DNA of 64,000 nt, from the NCBI GenBank assembly GCA_003116975.1, contig BGKB01000096.1, forward strand, positions 124,001 to 188,000, given 5' to 3'. Below are positions 1 to 10,220 of the stretch, piece after piece. How positions within the stretch are numbered: the first letter of the stretch is position 1; each line of letters opens with the position of its first letter. Both the position numbers and the translations under genes were made by a program. This DNA is from Aurantiochytrium sp. KH105. Taxonomy: Eukaryota; Sar; Bigyra; Thraustochytrida; Thraustochytriidae. The notes below the pieces were generated by a model. That model saw only the letters and a program-made list of their open reading frames with translations, had not been told where the DNA came from and ran no database searches.

Positions 1-140
1 TTTTCAAGTGCAGCATTCTCCCCAAAGGCAAGCCCATTAGAGAAGGCGATGACAATTGGATGCCGCGTCGCACGGAAGATTTCAAGTTCCCTCATCGCTG
101 CTTCCTCGTGAGCCGAATGGAAATGCTGGCGCAGGCTCAT
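1..140 (-). CDS. Partial gene running off the left edge, unknown function
   Basis: A minus-strand frame stays open from base 1 to an ATG at 138-140 and gives about 46 residues (MSLRQHFHSAHEEAAMRELE, then a stretch containing RHPIVIAFSNGLAFGENAA). The mixed hydrophobic and charged composition looks like protein, unlike the low-complexity translations nearby. An in-frame stop lies not far upstream of this ATG, which supports the start, although an upstream exon joined by splicing cannot be excluded. I do not recognise the family. The downstream part of the gene is outside the window. Confidence 0.4.
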   Translation of the reverse strand, partial: MSLRQHFHSAHEEAAMRELEIFRATRHPIVIAFSNGLAFGENAALE

Positions 141-551
141 ATCTTCAGACCCGACTTTGTCACACTCGCATCCTGGGGCCCCTTGCCCAACAAATGAGCG
201 TCACAGCACACGCTCAAGCGATCGTCGATTTACGCAGGCTTGTTGCAAGAAACCAACAAGGAAAACAATTTTCCTTGTTTAAAATTCAAAGTGGCCTTCC
301 AATCAAAGAGGCAAGCAGCCGGGTATACATCTTGGACGAGCGATGCTCCAACAACAGAAAAGGATTTGTCGCTATATAGAACCAACAATCAGCAAGAGCA
401 AGTGTGTGTGTGTTTTTTTCAACAAAAGAAACCCTGCAAGCCAACGCAAAGCATACACGACTCGGTCCATCGTACAACCAAATAAAGAACAAAACAGCAA
501 TACTTTGTCACTTTTTAGATACACATTAAAGAAGGCAGGTTGCTGCTTCAA
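141..551. other. Intergenic, no supported gene
   Basis: This stretch separates the edge gene from the 3' end of the helical-repeat gene. It is richer in A and T than most of the window, and its short open frames show no recognisable protein. A TG run and T run near 400-420 are the only simple repeats. Confidence 0.5.
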
Positions 552-3065
552 TCATCGCTCTTCGACGATACGCACGAGCAAGGAGCACGACATGGGACTT
601 TGTGGCAGCCGCCGCATCTCGTCCTGGAGCGCGGAACGAATCAAGCAAGGGATTTCAACAAAATTGGCGTCCATCACGCTTTGCTGATCAACGATGCGAA
701 GTGCTGCCGCCAAGGCTTCCGTAGACACGGCATGCATTGTCTGCGGGTGGCTGTGGGCCTCGCTGATAAAGTCAGCCAAGCGCGACGCCAATCGAGGCAG
801 CAGTGTAATGCGATTGTGGTCATCATCGAGACCGGCATCCACTGCGGTCAAGAGATCCTCCACGGGCCATTCCAAGAAAAAGGAGTCCTCATCGCAGCGT
901 CCCGACACTGCGCTGTCCACGAGCGCCAAAAGATCATCCAACGAAAAATCGCAAAGAGCGGGCGGATGCGCCAGACAAAAGAGCGTAAGACTGGCGGTGA
1001 TCCGGGCGAATTTGAGACCCTTGTCTGCGGCCAGCGAGGCGAGACGCGCCAGACGCTGCATCAGGCGACAATCTTGCAACATGACTTCGGCGAGATGTTC
1101 GTCGTGTGCAAGCTCGTAGAGGATCAACAAGGCGTAACCCTCCACAGAGTACCCTCGTGCTTCTGCATTGTACCAGGACGAAGGGGCACGCTTGCACCTT
1201 CGCACGAGGTTACTGCAGAGGGCAACAATACCGTGGTCGCGGAGAAGCAACATGCAAGCGGGGCGAGTAGTCATGCGCGAAAATCGGTGTAACAGCGCCA
1301 TGGCCATGACCTGGCTCCCACGCACACTCCTGTCGGGATGTGCCACGGCAGCCCTGCAGAGCGCAATGCAGAAATCGATCTGATGTGGGGAAAGAAGCAG
1401 GGCAGCATCGTCGACTGGGACAAACGCACCTGTGCCGTGGCGGGGTGCGAGCAGGTTGCTCAGGGTTGCAAGCGCGTGAAATCGAGCCGCTCCGGCCTCT
1501 TTGACCGCCAGAGAAACGCACTTGCCCGGGCAGTCACGCACAATGAGAGCCTCGCGCCCGACGGCTGATGCAGAGAGATTTTGCAAAAGACGCAAGGCTG
1601 CACAGCGAATCGCGGGAGCGAGATGAGCGTCGACTGCTTTATCCAGCGCTGCATCCGCGGCGCCAGATGCAAGCAGGACATCGGCGCGGTCCAGTTTCCT
1701 CGATAGATTCGACAAAATGCCCAACGAGTGCTCTACAATCGCAGGAGTGGCAAGGTCGCTCTGCAAAATATTAACGCACGTGACGCAAACTTTGCGCTTG
1801 AAGACGGCCTCTTGCGTCTCTTCGTAAGCTGCCAGATTTTGCAGAGCAATCAGGGCCCACCACTCTTGGTTTGTATCGACAACAGAAGTTGCTTGCGACG
1901 TGCGCGCAAGCGCGCGACCCCAGACCTTAACGGCAGCAGCAACAATTGCTTCAATTCTGTCCGTCGACGCAAGAGCCTCTTGCGCACCTGGCGTCGCAGT
2001 GAGCTCGACGAGGAGCTTCCAGGCAGTGGTTGACGCAGTCTTTGCATTGGCAACGTGAGTACGACAGATCGCGATGGCGTCTCGCTTCAGCAGGCGCGCC
2101 GCTGCTTCACGGTCTTCGGCAAGGAGTTGGAGAATGCTGAGGGCTTCCGCGCCGGTAGGCATGTCTGCCTCAAATCGGCTCACGACCACGCAGAGGTCCA
2201 AGAGTCCAGAGGCTGTTGCGGCGATGCCTTGCTGCTGCTGTCCTTGCTTTTGACTTTGTACAAGGGCGTGCAGGATTTCAAGAGCAGACAGTCGAACAAC
2301 TTGGTCCTTGTCTTCCCGGAGAATGCGCATGCAGACCGCTCCGAGACGTTTGCTCATGTCTATCGCTGCCCAGACCTTGGGGTATGCCAGCACGCTGCGA
2401 AGGAGCGCGAGGGCCTGCTTGCGGTGGTTCGCGTCGACAGGGGTTTCTTGCTGTTGCTGCTGTTGTTGTTGTGCTTCGACCAAGTCGAGAAGAAGACGAA
2501 CACCGCCCTGCTGGGCAAGCTCGACGCACTGACTCGCGTCCTGAGAAAATGCGGCGAGAACATCGAGTGCACTCGCTCGATTCTTTGGGGCGAGGTCCGC
2601 GCATCGGTCGATCAAGCCGGCATCAAGCAGTGCGCCGGCGGCCCGGTCAGCGTCTGGTCCCTGAACGAGGGCCTTGGCGATTGACCATGTGACATAATGC
2701 GCGGAGGACTGCGAGCGCGCGTTCTCTAATTCCATTGCCAGGACCTCGGCAACGCCAGCGTCGACAATGTCGCGCACCTCGCTCTTGACGCCGCGCTTGC
2801 ACACGGCAAGGACGGATCGAAGCGTGTACAAAGCCGCTGGCGTCCCGGAAAGCACGACTTGCGCGACCTGCGCCGCTGCAGATGCCGCTTGATGGTTCTG
2901 GGTCAACGTTGGTTTTGACTTGCCTGCGGCCTTTGGTGCTTTCCAAGCAAAGAGGGACTCAATGTCCCCAAGCGCGGGGTTGATCTCCTTGGAAGCCACG
3001 GGTCCGCATGCCCCGCACGAGTTGCACTCCTTTGGATCAAAGCCGATGCCGCCTGCCTTGCACAT
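552..3065 (-). CDS. ARM/HEAT-like helical repeat protein, hypothetical
   Basis: An 837-residue protein made almost entirely of short amphipathic helices in pairs or triplets, with recurring ALxxLxxL patterns (for example ALSILQLLAED, LALLRSVLAYPKVWAAI, ALRLLQNLSA). This is the look of an armadillo/HEAT alpha-solenoid used as a protein-binding scaffold. The N terminus is different: a cysteine cluster (ECNSCGACG, about residues 14-22) that could bind a metal but matches no family I can name. Two poly-Q runs interrupt the solenoid near residues 210 and 275. The open frame extends eight codons upstream to a TTG, so I chose the first ATG at 3063-3065. No signal peptide or membrane span is visible. 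The function is unknown. Confidence 0.8.
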   Translation of the reverse strand: MCKAGGIGFDPKECNSCGACGPVASKEINPALGDIESLFAWKAPKAAGKSKPTLTQNHQAASAAAQVAQVVLSGTPAALYTLRSVLAVCKRGVKSEVRDIVDAGVAEVLAMELENARSQSSAHYVTWSIAKALVQGPDADRAAGALLDAGLIDRCADLAPKNRASALDVLAAFSQDASQCVELAQQGGVRLLLDLVEAQQQQQQQQETPVDANHRKQALALLRSVLAYPKVWAAIDMSKRLGAVCMRILREDKDQVVRLSALEILHALVQSQKQGQQQQGIAATASGLLDLCVVVSRFEADMPTGAEALSILQLLAEDREAAARLLKRDAIAICRTHVANAKTASTTAWKLLVELTATPGAQEALASTDRIEAIVAAAVKVWGRALARTSQATSVVDTNQEWWALIALQNLAAYEETQEAVFKRKVCVTCVNILQSDLATPAIVEHSLGILSNLSRKLDRADVLLASGAADAALDKAVDAHLAPAIRCAALRLLQNLSASAVGREALIVRDCPGKCVSLAVKEAGAARFHALATLSNLLAPRHGTGAFVPVDDAALLLSPHQIDFCIALCRAAVAHPDRSVRGSQVMAMALLHRFSRMTTRPACMLLLRDHGIVALCSNLVRRCKRAPSSWYNAEARGYSVEGYALLILYELAHDEHLAEVMLQDCRLMQRLARLASLAADKGLKFARITASLTLFCLAHPPALCDFSLDDLLALVDSAVSGRCDEDSFFLEWPVEDLLTAVDAGLDDDHNRITLLPRLASRLADFISEAHSHPQTMHAVSTEALAAALRIVDQQSVMDANFVEIPCLIRSALQDEMRRLPQSPMSCSLLVRIVEER

Positions 3066-3720
3066 TTTGGCTTTGCGCTGTCCCCGCAACGACGGCTTTC
3101 ACGCGTTCACGCTTGCTTGCTTGCTTGCTTGCGTCGACGTCGTCGTCGCTGTCGTCGTCGTCGTCGTCACCGTTGCGCGAAGCAAACCGCGAACGCGACC
3201 CCAACCCTGGGCGTGCGTGCTCTTGGACAGGGGATTGGTTTGCTTCTCTTTGCTTGCTTGCTTGCTTGCTTGCTTGCTTTGCTGCGCACGCCCCGTCCTG
3301 CCTGCCGCCCGTCTGTTTCTCCGCGCCCTCCGCCGCGTCTCCTTTCTGCGCACGGGCAAGTTCGCTCCCCAGGTCGCCTTGCTTATCCTCCGCGCGGAGT
3401 CTCCGCCGCGCACAATTCGCAGCCAGAAAATGCGCGAGCTCTCCAGCCAGCCAGCCAGCCAGCCAGCCAGCTCGCTCGCTCGCTTGCTCTCCGCGTCCTC
3501 GCCGCTGCTGACGTTTCCGACGTGCTCGTGCGCGCGCCCGGGCTTCTCGCCAGACTTTCCTCGATCGGGGTTTGCCCGCGCTCGCGTCGCGCTCCCGCTT
3601 CCGCCACATTGTGCCCGCGCGCGGCGGCCTTCTCCGCGGACTCCAGGAACGAAGGCAAGAAAGGAAGAGAGAGCCCTGGAGAAAGAGAGCCGCATACACA
3701 CGCACACAGCGCGCGGCGCG

Positions 3721-3758
3721 GATTCCGCACTTGCAGCCGCGGCGATTCCGCACTTGCG
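3721..3758 (-). promoter_or_regulatory. Two copies of the CGCAAGTGCGGAAT motif (minus strand)
   Basis: ATTCCGCACTTGC occurs at 3722-3734 and ATTCCGCACTTGCG at 3745-3758, 23 bases apart. The 14-mer form recurs exactly near 8157 and 62570, with close variants near 28665-28723. It lies about 0.7 kb upstream of the helical-repeat gene start. A regulatory role is inferred only from recurrence in intergenic DNA. Confidence 0.4.
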
Positions 3759-3884
3759 CGGGGACGGAGCCTAGTGAGGGACGCTTCCCCGAGAAGCGTC
3801 CCGGGGCAGGGCCGCGACGAGGACGAGGAGAAGGGCGACAAGACGCGCGACCACGAGGACGCGAGGACGGCCTCGCGCCGTAGT

Positions 3885-3889
3885 ACGTA

Positions 3890-3920
<31 letters not shown>

Positions 3921-3921
3921 G
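3885..3921. repeat. (ACGC)n microsatellite
   Basis: About eight tandem ACGC units follow a short TACGTACG segment in intergenic DNA. Confidence 0.9.
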
Positions 3922-4534
3922 CAGATGGGGGCCGGCCGCGACGATCTTCGGCGAGCGGCCTGTGAAAGGGGAGCGGAGAATGTTGTGGAGATTGTTCGGG
4001 GGCCACAACGACGCAGGCTTGGCCTTGGGGACGCTCAGCAGAGGGGTGTGGGCGGGCGGTGGCCGCTTGGGCCGTTCTGGAGGTGGTGGCTGCGGCGCGA
4101 AGCGCGAAGCTCGAAGCTTGAAGCTTGGCCAAGGCAGCCTGCCACCACGGCCAAGGACTTGGAGGTGCGGGGACGAAGAAACGACAACGCGCGACGAGCA
4201 GGGGGGACGAGCGATCTTCTCGTTGAGGAGTGGGAACTCTTGAACGTCAAACGTGGACACTAGGATCCTGGCTTGTAACTTACTAGTACATTGGTAGGGC
4301 GAAAAGGAGTGCGCACAATCGTCCGCCGTCAACCAAGCAACAGTATCCAACTAGCCAGCTAACCTTTCCCCACCACCTACACTACGCCTGCAAGAGAAAA
4401 AAATGGCAAGACATGTTCACGACAGGGCGCCTGGCGAGTCCGCCAGCCAGCAGGCAGCCAGACAGCCAGACAGAGACATGCGCAAGAAGGGACAAAAAAG
4501 GAGAAAAAAGAAGCCAAAAGATGCACTACGCTCA

Positions 4535-5962
4535 TCACTTGTCGTCAATGTCGAGGAGATTGGAGACGAGACTCTGGAAATGCGCGTCATCGACGCCGTC
4601 GGGATGGTCGTCCTCCTCCTCCTCGGCCTCGGTGGTGTAGGCGGTCAGCGTCGAGGTGTCAGTGGCGGTGGCGGCCGAAAACGTGGAAAAAGCGCCTCCG
4701 CCCAAAAAGAGGGGCGGCGAGAGGGACTCGTTGCGCATCATACCCATCTGCTGCTGGTGGTGCTGTTGTACAGGGAGCGGCACGGAGCTCGCACCGCTAG
4801 AGCCAAAGTTGGAGTAGTTGCCAAAGGGAGACGGCGTGCCGCGATCCCCAAAGCTCATGGGCTGCGGGTGCATGGGCGGCAGCTGCTGACTGGGCGTCGG
4901 CATACCGCTGCTGCTCCGGCTGCTACTGCTCGAGTTCGTGCGCATCGACGGCGTCGACGACGGCTCGTGCGGCACAGGCGTCAACGAGATGCCCGACATG
5001 AGCGGCGTCGTGGACGGCGTGACAGCCCGGCCCTCGCTGTGAAAGGCCTGACCATGCGCGAGGTGGTCGTCGGCGCGTCCGGCCGTAGATACGGCCGAAG
5101 AAGGCACGGGCGGGGCCGAGGCCGTCTCGAGCTGTCGCTTTTGCAAAAGCTTGATTCGCTCCGAAATGTTGGGACACTCGCGCGCGACGTGGCCCGCCTC
5201 GCCGCACTGAAAGCACTTGCGGGCGTAAGGGCAATTCTTGAGGCGATGGCCAGACTCGTTGCAATTGAGGCAGACCTGTTGGCCCGAGGCCGAGGTATCA
5301 CCATCCTTGGGATTGGCGCCACCAAGAGCCGAATTTGTGCGCTGAGACTCGGGTGAACCGTGGCCGCCCTGGCCTGCGGTCTCGTCCTTTTCCTCGTCCT
5401 TGAGTGCAGAGTACTTGCAGTTCTTGGCAACATGCGTAAACTCGCCGCAGAGGAAGCAGGCGCGGGGCTTGGTGCAGTCCCGTGACAGATGACCCTCGCC
5501 GTCACAGTTGAAGCAACGAACGGGCCCCTCGGCCTCGCTGCCTCCAATGCCACCATCTTGGCTTTGCGCCTTCTTCTTCTTCTTCTTTTTCTTCTTCTTC
5601 TTTTTCTGGTCGGACCCGGGATCGACGGCGCCGCCTCCGGTACTGCCGCTTCCCGCGAGCCCGTTCGGGGTCACGGTGCCCGGGGTAGCAGCGCGGTATT
5701 CCTCGGGAATGGTGCCATTTGGCATTTGCTGCTGCCGCTGTTGCAATTGCTGCTGTTGCATTTGCTGTTGCGCATGCTGGGCCGGGTGCTGGACGTGCTG
5801 CATGTGCTGCTGATTCGGTACAGACCACACTTGTTGTTGCTGTTGGTGGTGATGCTGATGCTGATGCAGCGGCTGCTGCGCGAGACGGCCGAGACCATTG
5901 TTGCCGTTCATCATTGGCGAGTTGTTGTACTTGCCATGATCATAATGACCAATGTGGTTGTT

Positions 5963-5995
<33 letters not shown>

Positions 5996-6430
5996 CGCGT
6001 TGGCGACATAATTCCCCGAAGTCTTGACCTCGTGCTCCGTGTGCTCAGTGATGGGCTGGAAGGGACTCGGCTGTTCGCCACGTTGGGTATGCGCATACCC
6101 GGAATCCAGACTCGATCCCGAAGTAAGGCTCCAACTACGCGTTTTGTTAACGAGCGACTGCGAGCAATTTTTGGCAATGTGGCCGCTGCCTCCGCATGAA
6201 AAGCAGTTGCGCACATCGTTGCCAAGATCGGGCATGGGGCAGTCGTCCACGAGGTGGTCCGGGCTCTTGCAATTGAGACACAGGCGGCCGTGCGGGCAGT
6301 CTGCAGAGAGATGATCCGGGCTGGCGCAGCTAAAGCAGCACCCGTGCGCAGGCGCCGCGTTCGTCCCGTGTGAGGACATTCCTCCCAGCTGCGCGCCTCC
6401 CATAGCCGCGCTTGCGTAGGTGGATTCCAT
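4535..6430 (-). CDS. CCHC zinc-knuckle protein with seven knuckles (CNBP/Gis2-like)
   Basis: A 631-residue protein with seven CX2CX4HX4C zinc knuckles. Three lie at the N terminus (about residues 32-45, 51-64 and 76-89), and four lie in two pairs in the middle (CFNCDGEGHLSRDC, CFLCGEFTHVAKNC, CLNCNESGHRLKNC, CFQCGEAGHVAREC). Knuckles of this kind bind single-stranded RNA or DNA, as in CNBP/Gis2 and the AIR proteins. Long poly-N, poly-Q/H and poly-K tracts separate the blocks, and the C-terminal third is S/P/Q-rich and disordered. There is no protease, reverse transcriptase or capsid sequence, so this is not a retroelement gag. I chose the ATG at 6428-6430 because the 28 residues upstream are basic low-complexity sequence; an earlier start is possible. 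The likely role is RNA binding or translational control. The exact orthologue is unclear. Confidence 0.85.
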
Positions 6431-6670
6431 GATCACTCGTCTTTTCTTCTTTTTCTTTCTTGGTTTCCTCTTGATCAAATCCGCGTGCAGCGGGAGCGAA
6501 AGGGGCAGCGGCAACAGCGGGAGCTGCGGCAGCTGTAATTGATATGGACAGTGAGATGTTGAGCACGACGACGACGACGACGACGACGACGAGCTTTTGC
6601 GTGTAGCTCGCGAGCGCAGTCAAGCTAGAGGTCTTGCTCGCTTGTTCGCTCGCAAGTTTGCGATTGTCGA

Positions 6671-6694
6671 CTAGCTAGCTAGCTAGCTAGCTAG
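6671..6694. repeat. (CTAG)6 self-complementary repeat
   Basis: Six perfect CTAG units lie about 240 bases upstream of the zinc-knuckle gene start. The unit is palindromic, so the run can fold on itself. A broken continuation follows at 6701-6720. Confidence 0.9.
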
Positions 6695-7698
6695 GTAGCC
6701 AACTAGCTAGCTTGCTAGTTTGCTTGCTTGCGATTGTTTGCAAGCTTGCGTGCGTGCTTGATGAAGTCCGCCTCTTGCGACGCTTCCCCAGCGTCGCTCG
6801 GCGGCGTGCTGGCCTCGTTCGCTTGAACTCTGGCCGGTCGGCCGGCCGGCCTGCCGGTCGGTCGGCCGGGCGGGTGCGCGCGAGCGAGTGAGCGAGCGAG
6901 CAAGCAAGCAAGCGAGCAAGCGTGCCGCCCTCCAGCCGCCTTGACGCGGCCGGTGGGGTCGGCCGCGGCCGGGTCTGCTGCGCCCGAGCGCTCACGGCCT
7001 CCGCTCGCGCGGAGCTGCCCTGCCTGCCTAGCAGCCCTGCTGCGAGGACTCGGGAACAAACAGGACAACGCCTCCCTCCCTGCCTCCCTGCCTCCGCGGT
7101 CAGGGCCTAGCTAGCTAGCTGAGCTAGCCTCGCCTCGCCGGAGAAAGCAGAAAGAAGCCAAAGCCAGCTGGCGGAGCCGTAACGCCGCGCACCGCGACGC
7201 GCTTTCCGTCTCGCTCGCTCTCGCTGCCGCTCTCGAGCGCTTCCTCCTCCCCGCCTCGCCGCGCGGTGCAGAGAGCACGCGCACAAGCCGCGCCCGAGCG
7301 GGTCAGCCTCCCCGGCCTCGCCTGCTCGGCGCCGGGATCCGTCTCCGGCCTCCTCGCCGCGGTCCGCGCTCGCGCTCGCGCTCCCGCTCTGCTCGCCCTC
7401 CTCGAGGTCGCTATCGCTATCGCTAGGCCGGTTCCAAAGAGGGCCTGTCTCTGAGGCCGCTACGCTATGCAAGCGGTACTAGCGCGCTATCGCAAGCAGT
7501 GGGTCGCAGGGATGGCGTCTTCTTCGAGCGAGGCGAGGCAGTTCGAGCGGCCCGCGATTGTGCGCTCGCGCTGGCGCCCTCGCTCGCTCGCGCTCTGCTC
7601 GCCGTCCTCGCGGTCGCGGTCGCGGTCGCTGTCGCGAGGCCGGGTTCCGAAGAGGCTGTCTCGGATGCTGCGATACTGCGAGCGGTAGATAGCGGCTT

Positions 7699-7730
<32 letters not shown>

Positions 7731-8156
7731 CGACCTCTTCGAGCGGGCGGTGCGCGCGAGGCGCCCTCTCCCCGCGCAGTCGGGCCTTCGCGCGGCGGCG
7801 CGTTCGGGCCTCGCGGGCGTGGCGCCTCCCGGCGTGGCGTCGCAGTCGCGGGCGCGGGCGCGGGTCGAATGCGGCGGATTCAAACCGATCGACGATGACG
7901 GCGAAGCTACTGCGCGGACGGCGCAGGCGCGGCGCGGCGCGGCGCGGCGCGGCGTCGCGCGGCGCTGGCAGGGCCCACTCGGCGCGCCTCCCTCCGCCCG
8001 CTCCCCGCGAGCGAGCGAGCGAGCGCGGCGCCGCCTCGAGCCTCGTGCCGCGTGCCCTCGCCGCTGCCTCGCGCGCAAGGACTCTGCCGCCGCCCGCGTG
8101 GACCCGACCGGGCCGGGCTCGCCCCCTGGGTCCACTGGCCCGCAGCTCCCGCACCC

Positions 8157-8170
8157 ATTCCGCACTTGCG
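8157..8170 (-). promoter_or_regulatory. CGCAAGTGCGGAAT motif (minus strand)
   Basis: ATTCCGCACTTGCG is identical to the copies at 3745 and, in the other orientation, at 62570. A weaker relative (CCGCCACTTGCG) follows near 8200. Confidence 0.4.
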
Positions 8171-8505
8171 CGTGCCTTTTTCGCCTTGCGCGGCCCAGAT
8201 CCGCCACTTGCGTCGCGGGAGAGTTCACTTGCACCGCGGCATGCTCTGCGGGCCGCGCCGCGCGGGCGCGCCGGAGCCGCGGGAGGACGGGTGTTGACCC
8301 GCAGCGGGCGGGCTGTGACGCGGAGAGAGGGAGGAGAACGGCTGCGATGCGGGGAGAGGTTAAGAGGAGACACAGGGCGGGTGACCACTTAGCGCCACTG
8401 GGACGATTTTAGGATACGAGATCCCACAGCGGCGTCGCGAGCGCGGGGGCCGAGGAAAAGTATCCGGCGAATGCATTGAGTATCAACACGCGCCCGCAGC
8501 GACTT

Positions 8506-8548
8506 CACTGGCGGAACCCGCGACTGAAACGTCGCACTTTCGCCAGTG
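8506..8548. other. Nested hairpin
   Basis: CACTGGCG at 8506-8513 pairs perfectly with CGCCAGTG at 8541-8548. Inside it, GCGAC pairs with GTCGC around a six-base loop. The two stems are separated by an internal loop of six and five bases. Whether it is transcribed is unknown. Confidence 0.4.
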
Positions 8549-8871
8549 GACGCGGAGGGCAGTGCGGGACGCTGTGGGATGGCACGGCGCGTCGCGCCCA
8601 CGCCGGGGGACGAGGTGCACGTCGCCGGCCTTGCTTGTCCGCACGGTGCAAGAAACAAGAGGAGTAGAATGTATATGAATCACTTGAGCTTACAAAGCGC
8701 CGTGTCGACGTCTTCGGACCTGCAGCTAAAGACACGTGCACAGTCTGTGCTCTCGTGCGAGTTGCTGTTGAGTGCGTTGAACTTGAGTCAAACCATCTTT
8801 TGTCGATGCCGCTGGCCGCGAATTGGAACGCACAAAGGTTGAGATTGCCCCGAATAACTGGATCGCCACGC

Positions 8872-8896
8872 CAGCAGCAGCAGCAGCAGCAGCAGC
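8872..8896. repeat. (CAG)8 microsatellite
   Basis: A run of eight CAG units in intergenic DNA. Confidence 0.9.
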
Positions 8897-9806
8897 GACA
8901 AGCCGCCAAAGTATCTTGCATACTTGTTGGTCTTCTGATAAGCAGCAATGATTTAGTCCTGACTGAGCGAAAGGTCGTGTGCAGTTAGTATATAGTAGTA
9001 GTCCAATCCAAAACAGGACCTTGACATTTGATGGAAAGGAGACCTTCCAAGAAGCTTGAAGGACATGGATGGGTCAAACGACTTTGCTGGGAAGAAACTT
9101 GCAAATCGAAACGCAAGATGTGATTGGTGAATCAAGGTCGGGATGTCCGAGCAAAGATTATGTTGCAAGGATTGCCACCGACAAACGTCTCGCCAAGTTT
9201 ATGTTGGTGAGACCAATGACTAACTAGACCTGTAGAGACGTCCTTTATCTCCAATCCAATTTGTTCCTCTTTGGACCGTCATGATGTTCTTTTTCTTTTC
9301 TTTTCTTTCCCTGGGACAAGGGTTTGTCCATTGGCTCTACAGCAAGTTTGCGCGTCCCTTTGGAAATTAAAGGCAACAAACTCAAGGAGTTGGCCGTCAG
9401 CTTTGCGAAAACGTGCAAGGCTGATCGCAAGTTGAAAATGCATTCTGTCTGAGGTAATTTCACTCCGCTCTAGCGCGCCGGTGAGCGACGGGTTTTCCGC
9501 ATTTCTACGCTCGTCACGACCCGCTTCTTCGCTCATGCGTTCCGTGGCCGAAAGAGAGCAAGACCCTGGCTCGAAATCCATCCTCAACGCAGACGGTCGG
9601 TCGATTATCATTGGTCCCATCTATCATTCCCTTGCGCTTCATTCACACTGCCTGCCGCCCATGAGCGGGGCCTTGCTGCAGCTGCGTGCGCTGGCTGGGC
9701 GCGCGCGTTCCTGCCGCCGCCAACGCGCCTCGGTCGTCCTCGCTGCATTGGCGTGGCGTGCGCAATGTTTTCATGGACCGACTCGTCGCTGTCCCGCCCC
9801 GCCTCA

Positions 9807-9830
9807 ATCGATTGATCGATCGATCGATCG
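9807..9830. repeat. (GATC)n self-complementary repeat
   Basis: A run of ATCG units with one variant base. The same palindromic unit recurs at 10201 and 28809. Confidence 0.85.
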
Positions 9831-10200
9831 TCCCCACGAGTCTGTCGTGCTCAGCGGCGCGGTCGTTGCGCCCATCTGTAATTATGAACGGCCCCAGCAG
9901 CTGCTGCTGCAGCTGGCAAGACGACATGAAGACAAACAACTTGAAGAGCAACTTGAGGACCAAGACTTCGATCAAGAGCAACTCGAAGACCAAGAGTTGG
10001 AGCAAGACTTGCGTGTTACAAGCAAGAGCAAGACGTAGGTAGAGCGAAAGCGAAAGCGAGAGCGAGAGAGAGAGGGAAAGCAAGTGCGAGCGCTCGGGTC
10101 TTTCTCTACTCATTTGCGACCGCCCCCCACGAGCGCCGTTGGGCGCGGCCCGGAATCCTTCATCCGCTCGCAATGCGTGTGTGACGGATAATAAACGATG

Positions 10201-10220
10201 CGATCGATCGATCGATCGAT
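10201..10220. repeat. (GATC)n self-complementary repeat
   Basis: Five CGAT units follow a GATG and are followed by a short (ACTC) run. Confidence 0.85.

Larger units (their letters stand above)
3066..4534. other. GC-rich intergenic region with tetranucleotide repeats
   Basis: This lies upstream of the helical-repeat gene and downstream of the zinc-knuckle gene. It is packed with short repeats: (CTTG)n near 3110-3130 and 3250-3285, (CCAG)n near 3450-3470 and (GCAC)n near 3890-3920. Long open frames exist on both strands, but they encode only repeat-derived R/S/A/P-rich or C/L-rich sequence, so I call no gene. Confidence 0.6.

Noticed and set aside
3885-3921. Regular repeats that might suggest a CRISPR array
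   Set aside because: The units are four bases long and contiguous with no spacers; it is a microsatellite in a eukaryotic genome.
3037-4350. A 437-codon minus-strand frame upstream of the helical-repeat gene
   Set aside because: The translation is made of microsatellite-derived repeats (KQASKQAS, GWLAGWLA, VRACVRAC), so it is not a plausible protein.
4535-6430. Zinc knuckles as evidence for a retroelement gag gene
   Set aside because: There is no adjacent protease, reverse transcriptase, integrase or long terminal repeat, and knuckle number and spacing fit cellular CNBP-like proteins.
7499-8392. A 297-codon frame in the GC-rich desert
   Set aside because: It is arginine- and alanine-rich throughout and overlaps equally long frames on both strands, a consequence of GC content.
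9481-10038. A 185-codon frame ending in an E/Q/L/D-rich repeat
   Set aside because: The acidic repeat comes from a short direct DNA repeat, the upstream part includes translation of a GATC array, and nothing resembles a protein family.
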